Below are positions 1 through 7,119 of a stretch of 55,185 nt of DNA, piece by piece; the stretch's first letter is position 1, and the number at the start of each line of letters is the position of its first letter. Source of the stretch: Saprospiraceae bacterium (GTDB taxonomy: Bacteria; Bacteroidota; Bacteroidia; Bacteroidales; JAIPBB01); the NCBI GenBank assembly GCA_021739805.1, contig JAIPBB010000003.1:1-55185 (forward strand). Direction: 5' to 3'. The notes beneath the pieces are model-generated. The model was not told where the DNA came from. It ran no database searches and saw only the letters and a list, made by a program, of their open reading frames with translations. Made by a program: the position numbers and the translations under genes.

Positions 1-2
1 TT

Positions 3-701
3 TTATTGGGTAGTACATCAAATCCAAACTGGAATTATAAATGGTCACCACCAACTTATTTAAATTATGATACTATTGGGCAACCACTTTGCTCACCTAC
101 AAATGATATTACTTATTCTTTAATTATTAAAAACTCAAATAGCGATACTGTAAGCATTGATACTTGTAATGTATTTGTTGCAAATTGCTACTCAGCAGAA
201 GCAGGCATTGACACAACTCTTTGTCTCGGTGATAGTATCCAAATCGGTACACATAATCATTCAAGTTGCAGCTATGTTTGGTGGCCTAATCAATGGCTTT
301 CGGATTCAACAATTGGAATGCCTTTCGCAAAACCAGACACTTTAACTAAATATTTTTTGCAAGTGATTGATACTTTGGGAAATGTATCAAAGGATAGTAT
401 TTTGATTGGGGTTATTGATTGTGATACGGTTGGGATAAATCAATTAGTAATTAATAATCAGGAATTAGTAATCTATCCTAATCCAGCTTCAGGTTATATG
501 ATAGTTGAGTTTAATGAATTTCAGCATCAGGATTGTAAATTTGAACTTTATGATAATATAGGAAGAAAAGTATTGGAAAGAATTTTAAAACAAGGAAAAA
601 ACCAATATCAACTTACTACTGAAAATCTTGAATCAGGTGTATATTTTTATAAATTAGAAGCTGCTCAAACCTATAATGGTAAAATGGTTATATCGAAGTA
701 G
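3..701 (+). CDS. T9SS-sorted surface/secreted protein, 5'-truncated
   Basis: Only the C-terminal part is present: the frame is open to the left edge and no true start is visible. The protein carries repeated Ig-like stretches (NYKWSPPTYLN, then a block with CYSAEAGIDTTLCLGDS) typical of Bacteroidota adhesin-like proteins. It ends in a type A T9SS sorting domain (VIYPNPASGYMIVEF, then GVYFYKLE and a final ISK). That domain directs export across the outer membrane and is normally cleaved off. The whole visible part is paralogous to the C-terminal third of the gene at 1290-3185, with near-identical DNA at 437-559. A strong hairpin follows directly. Substrate or ligand cannot be deduced. Confidence 0.85.
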   Translation, partial: LLGSTSNPNWNYKWSPPTYLNYDTIGQPLCSPTNDITYSLIIKNSNSDTVSIDTCNVFVANCYSAEAGIDTTLCLGDSIQIGTHNHSSCSYVWWPNQWLSDSTIGMPFAKPDTLTKYFLQVIDTLGNVSKDSILIGVIDCDTVGINQLVINNQELVIYPNPASGYMIVEFNEFQHQDCKFELYDNIGRKVLERILKQGKNQYQLTTENLESGVYFYKLEAAQTYNGKMVISK

Positions 702-707
702 AAATTA

Positions 708-738
708 GTCAAGGCTTCACTTTGAGTGAAGCCTTGAC
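708..738 (+). terminator. Hairpin terminator after the first T9SS gene
   Basis: GTCAAGGCTTCACT (708-721) pairs perfectly with AGTGAAGCCTTGAC (725-738) around a 3-nt loop, starting 7 bp after the stop codon. No long T tract follows, so termination efficiency is uncertain. A decayed half copy of the same stem lies at about 3285-3309. Confidence 0.6.
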
Positions 739-760
739 TTGACATAAACAAAATGAGCTT

Positions 761-810
761 TCTCAAAACCTTGCCACCCTTCAGGGACGGGGAAAAGCAA
801 GGATTTGAGA
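761..810. repeat. Inverted repeat in the 702-840 spacer
   Basis: TCTCAAAACCTTGC (761-774) and GCAAGGATTTGAGA (797-810) are inverted copies with one mismatch. They enclose a C-rich/G-rich core (CCACCCTTC, GGGACGGGG). It could be a second hairpin or a remnant of a small interspersed palindromic element. The ORFs crossing it look spurious. Confidence 0.45.
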
Positions 811-840
811 ATGCGGTGTAAATGATTAAAATTTTATGAT

Positions 841-1293
841 ATGAATATAAATACCTGGGCAAAAGGCATAAATATATTTAGTACTGCCGATTCCCTAACT
901 CTTAAAACCATTGCTTATTCTAATCCAAAATATTATGGCGATGCTGTTTACACAGCAAGAGATATGCTTGGAATAGTAGTGGCAGATTTTCCACAAGTTT
1001 CTTCACAACCTAAATTAAAAGGGCAAAACCATTCCAATAATAATGAAATATTGGTTTATCCTAATCCCACAGCAGGAATAATTACTATTGAGTTTCCTGA
1101 GATTGGTGAGAACTTATTTACTATTGAATTATATAATATGACAGGTCAAAAATGTTATGAAACAGATATTTCAAATAATACTAATAAGAAATCTTTAGAT
1201 TTAAGTAAATTGCCAAAAGGAATTTATTTCTTTAAATTGCAATCCTTAAAAAGAAATATTAATTTTACTGAAAAAATTATTCTTTTAAAATGA
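841..1293 (+). CDS. Short T9SS sorting-domain protein (possible remnant)
   Basis: A 150-residue protein whose C-terminal 80 residues are a T9SS type A sorting domain (NEILVYPNPTAGIITIEF, IELYNMTGQKCYE, LPKGIYFFKL). There is no signal peptide: the N-terminus (MNINTWAKGINIFSTADS) looks like the interior of a larger secreted protein. A sorting domain without a Sec signal cannot be exported. It is therefore probably the 3' remnant of a broken gene, or a fragment whose 5' part was replaced by the palindromic spacer. Its sorting domain is clearly diverged from those of both neighbours. Its stop overlaps the ATG assigned to the next gene (ATGA) and a terminator hairpin follows. Confidence 0.55.
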   Translation: MNINTWAKGINIFSTADSLTLKTIAYSNPKYYGDAVYTARDMLGIVVADFPQVSSQPKLKGQNHSNNNEILVYPNPTAGIITIEFPEIGENLFTIELYNMTGQKCYETDISNNTNKKSLDLSKLPKGIYFFKLQSLKRNINFTEKIILLK

Positions 1294-3185
1294 TAACTTT
1301 ATTTAGAATAATAACTTTAATTAAGAAAAAGTTGGTGGAGTTAATTCCACCAACTTTTAATAAATTATCTAAGTTATTTGTATTTTTTTTTCTATTTCAT
1401 ATATCATTAAATAGTAATTCTCAAAACTATGTTAAAGATGGTTCGTTGGAATTAAAGGATAGTTGTTCATGTAATATTGGTTGGATACTTAATAATCAAT
1501 TTTGGTACAGCATGTTTACCTCTGAATATTTTTATTCTTGTGCATGTGCTAGCCATAAATGGCCAAATTGTGGCCCAATGATAGGTTGTAGTCCTTATAA
1601 GGCATATCAAAAGCCAAGAACTGGAGATGCATTTTTTGGTCATGTTCAATTGGTTTTTTACCATTATCCACAAACAATTACTCGGAATACTGATTATTCA
1701 AGTGTTAACTTAACAAGTCAACTAGATTCAGGAGAACAGTATATAGTAAAGTTTTACACTTCATTAAGCAGAATATCAAAGGCAGGTACTGATAATATTC
1801 AAATTGCATTAACATCAGATTCTTTATATACACCATTGTACCCAAATATTCCGACTACACCTTTTTTAATTGATTTTCCTGATGATAGCCTTATATACAA
1901 TCATATAGGAAAGGGTTGCATTTTAGATACATCTGCTTGGGTTCAGCTAACTGATACCTTTATTGCCAGAGGTACTGAAAAAGTACTTACCATTGGTGGC
2001 TTTTCTCATGATTCATTAATAAGCTGGCAGTATTTATGGCCCGGTTCTATGTGTATGCCATGTAGTGGAGAATGTTATTACTTTTTTGATGATATATCCA
2101 TTTACAAATTGGATACAATTCCTCCTGTTTCCAATACTGGGAACGATACAACAATTTGTATTGGAGGAAAAGCCATTTTGGGTAAACATAGTTGTCAGGA
2201 TTACTATTATGAATGGTTCACTAAGGATACCGCTGCTATTAACAGTGCTAATATTTGGAATAAATATAATAATACAGATTTGCTAAAATACGGTTATCTG
2301 CACTACGAAGACCAGCTAAATTTAATTGATTCTACCGGTATTATCGAAGTTAAGCCTACTCAAACAACAACTTACTATTGCCTTGCAACAGATTTTACAT
2401 ATACAAAAACACTTGATAGTGTTACAGTTTATGTAATTGATTGTGGTCATGCAAACGATACAACTGTATGTGTAGAGCAAGCATTTACACTTGGCACTCA
2501 ATCATTGCCACAATACAATTATAAATGGTCACCCCCAACATACTTAAATACAGATACTATTGGGCAACCACTTTGCTCTCCAATGAGTGATATAACTTAT
2601 TCTTTGCTAATAACAAACTCTAATAATGATACGGTTAGTTTGGATACAGTAAATATTTATGTTGTAAACTGCTATTCAGCCGAAGCAGGTTTGGATACAA
2701 CAATTTGCTTGGGCGATAGCATTCAAATTGGCACACATAATCATTCAAGTTGCACTTATGTTTGGTGGCCTAATCAATGGCTTTCGGATTCAACTATAGG
2801 AATGCCTTTTACCAAGCCGGATACTTTAATAAAATACTTTTTGCAAGTGATTGATACTTTGGGTAATATTTCGGTGGATAGTATTGTTATTGGGGTGGTT
2901 AATTGTGATACTGTGGGGGTAAATCAATTAGTAATTAATAATCAAGAATTAGTAATCTATCCTAATCCAGCTTCAGGTTATATGATAGTTGAGTTTAATG
3001 AATTTCAGCATCAGGATTGTAAATTTGAACTTTATGATAATATTGGCAGAAAAGTTTTGGAAAGGGTTTTGAAAAAGGGAGAAAGCAAATATCAACTAAG
3101 CACAGGCAAGCTTGAATCGGGAGTTTATTTTTATAAATTGGAAGCGGGGGAGAGTTATAAAGGGAAAATAATAATATCAAAATAG
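1290..3185 (+). CDS. T9SS-sorted secreted protein
   Basis: A secreted protein of about 600 residues. The ORF opens at ATG 1290, but the first about 25 codons cross a perfect terminator hairpin. The apparent signal peptide (SKLFVFFFLFHISLNSNSQ) begins only near residue 26, so the true start is uncertain and probably a non-ATG codon near 1335-1370. The middle part is Cys-rich (CSCNIGW, SCACASHKWPNCG) and resembles the carbohydrate-binding-like N-terminal domains of Bacteroidota surface proteins. Ig-like repeats follow, with stems DTTICIGGKAILG, DTTVCVEQAFTLG and DTTICLGDSIQIG. A type A T9SS sorting domain closes the protein (VIYPNPASGYMIVEF to ISK). Its last about 230 residues parallel the truncated gene at the left edge. 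Confidence 0.85.
   Translation: MITLFRIITLIKKKLVELIPPTFNKLSKLFVFFFLFHISLNSNSQNYVKDGSLELKDSCSCNIGWILNNQFWYSMFTSEYFYSCACASHKWPNCGPMIGCSPYKAYQKPRTGDAFFGHVQLVFYHYPQTITRNTDYSSVNLTSQLDSGEQYIVKFYTSLSRISKAGTDNIQIALTSDSLYTPLYPNIPTTPFLIDFPDDSLIYNHIGKGCILDTSAWVQLTDTFIARGTEKVLTIGGFSHDSLISWQYLWPGSMCMPCSGECYYFFDDISIYKLDTIPPVSNTGNDTTICIGGKAILGKHSCQDYYYEWFTKDTAAINSANIWNKYNNTDLLKYGYLHYEDQLNLIDSTGIIEVKPTQTTTYYCLATDFTYTKTLDSVTVYVIDCGHANDTTVCVEQAFTLGTQSLPQYNYKWSPPTYLNTDTIGQPLCSPMSDITYSLLITNSNNDTVSLDTVNIYVVNCYSAEAGLDTTICLGDSIQIGTHNHSSCTYVWWPNQWLSDSTIGMPFTKPDTLIKYFLQVIDTLGNISVDSIVIGVVNCDTVGVNQLVINNQELVIYPNPASGYMIVEFNEFQHQDCKFELYDNIGRKVLERVLKKGESKYQLSTGKLESGVYFYKLEAGESYKGKIIISK
1327..1358 (+). terminator. Perfect hairpin terminator inside the 5' end of the next ORF
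   Basis: AAAAGTTGGTGGA (1327-1339) and TCCACCAACTTTT (1346-1358) form a perfect 13-bp stem with loop GTTAAT, flanked by A and T tracts. It lies 34 bp after the stop at 1293 and is a convincing terminator for the 841-1293 gene. It also falls inside the extended N-terminus of the 1290-3185 ORF, which argues that translation of that ORF starts later. Confidence 0.65.
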
Positions 3186-3192
3186 TTGCAAA

Positions 3193-3272
3193 AGTCACGG
3201 GGTGAAAAAAATCCAAAATCACACACTTATCAAATTTGGTTTTGGAAATAATAAATCATTCACCCCGTGACT
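3193..3272. repeat. Long-loop inverted repeat after the T9SS gene
   Basis: AGTCACGGGGTGA (3193-3205) and TCACCCCGTGACT (3260-3272) are perfect 13-bp inverted copies separated by 54 bp. They lie between two convergent genes and could serve as a bidirectional terminator. A partial copy of the 708-738 stem (TTTGAGTGAAGCC) follows at 3291-3303. Confidence 0.5.
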
Positions 3273-3331
3273 ACAGGAACTGGGTTTCATTTTGAGTGAA
3301 GCCATGACTATACCTACATCTAAGGGTAATC

Positions 3332-4561
3332 TTATCGTTTTTTAGCAAGCCAATATGCAGGGTTTTGCCTTACTTTTCCTTTCCAAAGTTCGAAATGCAG
3401 TTCTGTTTTATTATCTTCGGGGTCAGTGTGTATTTTGCCTAAGGCTTGTTTAGTACTAACTTCCTCTCCTGCTTTCACATAAACCTCATCAAGGTTTGAA
3501 TAAAGAGTATAGTATTCTCCATGCTTTACTAAAACAGCTTTAGTGTTTGCAATTGGGATTATATACCTGACAACTCCTTTGAAAACTACTCTTGCTTCCT
3601 GGTCTTTGTTGGTCAAAATGTCAATTCCAAAGTTGTCAAAATCATAATCTAATACCTCATGATGTTGTGGTCCAAAATGCCCTGAAACCACTCCCCTTTC
3701 TGATGGCCATGGCAACTTGCCTTTATTTGTTGAGAATACTTCAGATAATTTTATTTCGTCGGGTGTAAGATCATAGCTTTTCGATGCTGTTGTTCCAGTC
3801 TTTGGCTTTAGTTCAGCATCTAATATTTCTTTTAGCTTACGTTTAAGTTTTCTAGCCTGAGCTTCTTTCGCACGAAGATTTTTGCGGAGGTCTCTCTCTT
3901 TGTTTTTTAGTTGAGCTATTGTTTGATCTTTTTGTGTTTTTTCTTTTTTAAGATTATTTTTTTCTACTTCTTTAGTGATAAGCAATTCTACTTTTTCTGA
4001 TTTTTGTTTTTCAAGTTCCTCCTTTTTAAGAGCTAGTGTTAATTGTGCATTAACAATAAGCTCAGCTTGCCGTCTTCTGTGTTCATTATATTGTTGTAAA
4101 TATTTTAATCGACGGTAAGCCTGATTGAAATCATCAGCTGTAAAAATGAACATCAGCCTGTCATAGGAATTTCTATTTTTATAAGAAAAATATATCATTT
4201 TCGCATATTCATCCTTAAGAGCTTTGAGTTCCTGGGTTAATTTTTCGATTTGTTTTTGAGTTTCAATTATTTGATTATTCAAATAATAAATTTCGGAATT
4301 TATAGCCCTGATATAATCTTCTCTACTGCTAATCAAGCTACTTAATAATGTAGACTGGGCTAAGGATTTTTTCTTAACTTTTTCAGTTTCATTTAATAAT
4401 TTGTTAGTATAGGCAATTTCTTGCTTAATTCTTTTTTGCTCGTTTTGAAGTTTCTCTTTTTTATTCTGAGCAGATAATGAGCAGGATGCAATAATAAAAA
4501 CCAACAACAAAAGAATTTTGCTTGTAAAACTATAAGATATTTTTCTTGCTAATGAATTCAT
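3332..4561 (-). CDS. EnvC-like murein hydrolase activator (degenerate M23/LytM)
   Basis: A 409-residue exported protein with an N-terminal signal (LLLLVFIIASCSLSAQ). Cleavage after SAQ is likely, although IASC also resembles a lipobox. A long Lys/Glu-rich coiled coil follows (about residues 33-255), then a LytM domain (about 295-405). The zinc ligands of active M23 peptidases are missing. The usual His of the HxxxD region is replaced in NFGIDI, the HxH motif reads ELHFELW, and the Tyr-x-His-Leu site reads YSNL. Coiled coil plus inactive LytM is the EnvC architecture, so the protein probably activates periplasmic N-acetylmuramoyl amidases at division. No catalytic activity of its own is expected. 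Confidence 0.88.
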   Translation of the reverse strand: MNSLARKISYSFTSKILLLLVFIIASCSLSAQNKKEKLQNEQKRIKQEIAYTNKLLNETEKVKKKSLAQSTLLSSLISSREDYIRAINSEIYYLNNQIIETQKQIEKLTQELKALKDEYAKMIYFSYKNRNSYDRLMFIFTADDFNQAYRRLKYLQQYNEHRRRQAELIVNAQLTLALKKEELEKQKSEKVELLITKEVEKNNLKKEKTQKDQTIAQLKNKERDLRKNLRAKEAQARKLKRKLKEILDAELKPKTGTTASKSYDLTPDEIKLSEVFSTNKGKLPWPSERGVVSGHFGPQHHEVLDYDFDNFGIDILTNKDQEARVVFKGVVRYIIPIANTKAVLVKHGEYYTLYSNLDEVYVKAGEEVSTKQALGKIHTDPEDNKTELHFELWKGKVRQNPAYWLAKKR

Positions 4562-4781
4562 ATAAAATTCTCAGGTCAAATCAAATTAATCCTAAATATA
4601 CAATCTTCGAATTTACAGAATATAGTCTGATGTATTTCCTGCATAAGGACAATTTATTAATAAAGTACTGTTAATATCTAAACTTAAAATTGTTCACTTA
4701 TATTATGTTTTATAATTTCCGGATTAATTTTAAAAATCATCTTTTATGCTATTAATATAAAAAAGTAAAAACCTTTTTTTA

Positions 4782-4812
4782 TTGATTTTATATTCCCACC
4801 ATCCTATATTTG
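4782..4812 (+). promoter_or_regulatory. Bacteroidota-type promoter for the TPR-histidine kinase
   Basis: TTG at 4782-4784 and TATATTTG at 4805-4812 are 20 bp apart, matching the TTG / TAnnTTTG consensus. The ATG at 4901 would have a leader of about 80 nt. This is the only notable signal seen in the 330-bp spacer 4562-4891. Confidence 0.6.
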
Positions 4813-4900
4813 CCTTTAGGTGAATTTTATCTTCTGTGGAATATAAATATTCCAAGCTGAAAACAGCAAAAAATTAAAAGAAAAACTAAAATTGCACAAA

Positions 4901-7078
4901 ATGACTTTGTTTAAAAAAACATACTTTTTACTAATATTCCTACTATTATCTCAACTTATTATAAAAGGCCAAGAGAAAAAATCAGCAACTTATCAAAAAG
5001 ATACAGCTCATGTAAACCTATGTATTAAGCAATGTCAAAAGCTTATTTTTATTTATCCTGATAGTTCAAAAAAATATTGTGACACCATACTTTCACTATC
5101 CCAAAAAACAAACTATGAATATGGCTTATATAGTGCTTACATCTTAAAAGGAAATATTTTTTGGGTTACGAATAATCTTGATAAAGCTATAATTGAATTC
5201 AAGAAAGCTATGCAATATGCTAATTCACCAGAATTCCCAAGAAGAAAAGCAGTTGTTTTGATTAATATTGCTTTAATCTACTCCGGCAAATATAATACTG
5301 ATAGCACTTTATTTTATCTTAATAAAACAATTCAATATTCTAAAAGCCATGCTATTAATGACATATACATTAAAGCACTATTTGATCTTAGTAATTTTTA
5401 TATGAGTAAAGATAATTATGTTGAGACTGCACGCAACTTAATAAAGGTAAGGGATGAATTAAAAATTAATCCAGATTCTAATCTTCTGATGCTTGTTCAT
5501 AGTGCATTTGGTATATTGTATTACAAGCTTAATAATTTTGAACAATCGCTAAGCAACTATAGAAAAGCAATTGAAATTGACAATAAAATAAGCAATATTG
5601 ACAATTTAGCAAACAATTATTTAAATATTGGAGAACTTTTTTTTAGAATAAAAAAATCACCTGACTCTGCTATTTATTATTATAGAAAATCTGTTAATTC
5701 TGCATTACCTCATCATAAAAGTCAAATAAATTTAGCTGTAAACATTAATTTAGGAAATGTTTTCTTTGAAAATATGCAAATTGATTCAGCAAAAATATAT
5801 TATCAGAAAGCTTATGATGATTCTTTGATAAATTTTTTTCCTGACAGGAAAGCTGCAATAATGGTTAATTTGGGACTCTATTACCTTAAAACAAATGATT
5901 TTATAAACGCGCAATCGTTTTTAAATTCTGGTTTGACAATTTGTGATAGTCTTGAAATTTTACAATATAAAAAAAATGCCTTATTGGCACTTTCGCAACT
6001 TGATAGCATTAATGGGAATTTCCAACTATCCTTAGAGCATTTTAAGGCTTATCATAAAGCTTCTGATAGCATTGGAGCAATAGATGCAGCACTTAAAATA
6101 GCTGTTTTGGATTTCGAAAAATTTATGGTTGAACAAAAGTTGAACAACGAATTACTTATTAAAGACAACTACCTGAAAAATAATCAGATTAACAATCAAA
6201 AAATAATCATTTGGTTATCTCTCACAAGCACTATCTTCTTGCTTATATTACTTTATAGTCTTTTTCGAAATCGGCTAAAAATTAAGCGACTGCTTAATCA
6301 ACTTTCAGAAAAACATGAGAATTTGTTATCTCTAAATGAAGAATTAAAGACTAATAACGAGATATTAAATACACAGCAAGAACAATTAAGAGCACTTAAT
6401 ATTACAAAAGATAAGTTCTTTGCAATCCTCGGTCACGATTTAAAAGGGCCGTTTGGAAGTTTAATGGGATTGCTTAGTGTTCTCGATGAAGAATGGGATG
6501 AAATTGATGACAACATAAAAAGGAGTCATGTTCAATCACTTTTTGCTTCATCTGAAAAAACTTACTACCTGCTCGAAGATTTACTAAATTGGGGAAAAGT
6601 CCAGCAAGGTTTGATGAAATGCCAAAATGAAACATTTAATGTTGATACAATTATCACAAAAGTTGCTGATTTGTTAATGGCACAAGTAAACAATAAAAAC
6701 CAGCATTTAAAAATTGAAATATCACCCGAAATGAATCTGAATAGCGACCCCAGACTATTCTCACAAATAATTCAAAACTTATTGAATAATGCCATAAAAT
6801 ACACCCATCAAGGAGGAATTATTACCATTAAAGGCGAAACCGCTAAGGACGAAACCAGTATCTGCATTTCTGATACAGGCATTGGAATTCCTGAAGATAA
6901 GATACTACATCTTTTTGATTTGGATTCAGATTTTAACCGACCCGGCACCGAAAATGAAAAAAGTTCAGGAATGGGTTTGATTCTTTGCAGAGAATATGCA
7001 AACCTTTTGGGTGCGAATCTTACTGTAAAAAGCATTGAAGGAAAAGGAAGTGTTTTTTGCTTAAATATACCTAAATAA
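4901..7078 (+). CDS. TPR-containing sensor histidine kinase
   Basis: I place the start at ATG 4901 (MTLFKKTYFLL), three codons inside a longer ORF that begins with TTG. The protein has a signal peptide (about 1-23), a periplasmic TPR array (about 35-390) and one membrane helix (KIIIWLSLTSTIFLLILLYSLF). A short coiled coil precedes a cytoplasmic kinase core. The H-box is AILGHDLKGPFGS with phospho-acceptor His512. The ATPase domain shows NLLNNAIKYTH (N box), DTGIGIP (G1) and SSGMGLILC (G2). No receiver or DNA-binding domain is fused and no response regulator gene is adjacent, so its partner is encoded elsewhere. Known relatives pair TPR sensors with general stress or cell-envelope signalling; the stimulus here is unknown. 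Confidence 0.9.
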   Translation: MTLFKKTYFLLIFLLLSQLIIKGQEKKSATYQKDTAHVNLCIKQCQKLIFIYPDSSKKYCDTILSLSQKTNYEYGLYSAYILKGNIFWVTNNLDKAIIEFKKAMQYANSPEFPRRKAVVLINIALIYSGKYNTDSTLFYLNKTIQYSKSHAINDIYIKALFDLSNFYMSKDNYVETARNLIKVRDELKINPDSNLLMLVHSAFGILYYKLNNFEQSLSNYRKAIEIDNKISNIDNLANNYLNIGELFFRIKKSPDSAIYYYRKSVNSALPHHKSQINLAVNINLGNVFFENMQIDSAKIYYQKAYDDSLINFFPDRKAAIMVNLGLYYLKTNDFINAQSFLNSGLTICDSLEILQYKKNALLALSQLDSINGNFQLSLEHFKAYHKASDSIGAIDAALKIAVLDFEKFMVEQKLNNELLIKDNYLKNNQINNQKIIIWLSLTSTIFLLILLYSLFRNRLKIKRLLNQLSEKHENLLSLNEELKTNNEILNTQQEQLRALNITKDKFFAILGHDLKGPFGSLMGLLSVLDEEWDEIDDNIKRSHVQSLFASSEKTYYLLEDLLNWGKVQQGLMKCQNETFNVDTIITKVADLLMAQVNNKNQHLKIEISPEMNLNSDPRLFSQIIQNLLNNAIKYTHQGGIITIKGETAKDETSICISDTGIGIPEDKILHLFDLDSDFNRPGTENEKSSGMGLILCREYANLLGANLTVKSIEGKGSVFCLNIPK

Positions 7079-7119
7079 TCTCTTTAATTTATTTCGATTT
7101 TAAGTTTATACACTATAAA

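Noticed and set aside
671..862. Minus-strand 63-residue ORF after the first T9SS gene
   Set aside because: It is formed by two palindromic hairpins and antisense to a coding end; no protein features.
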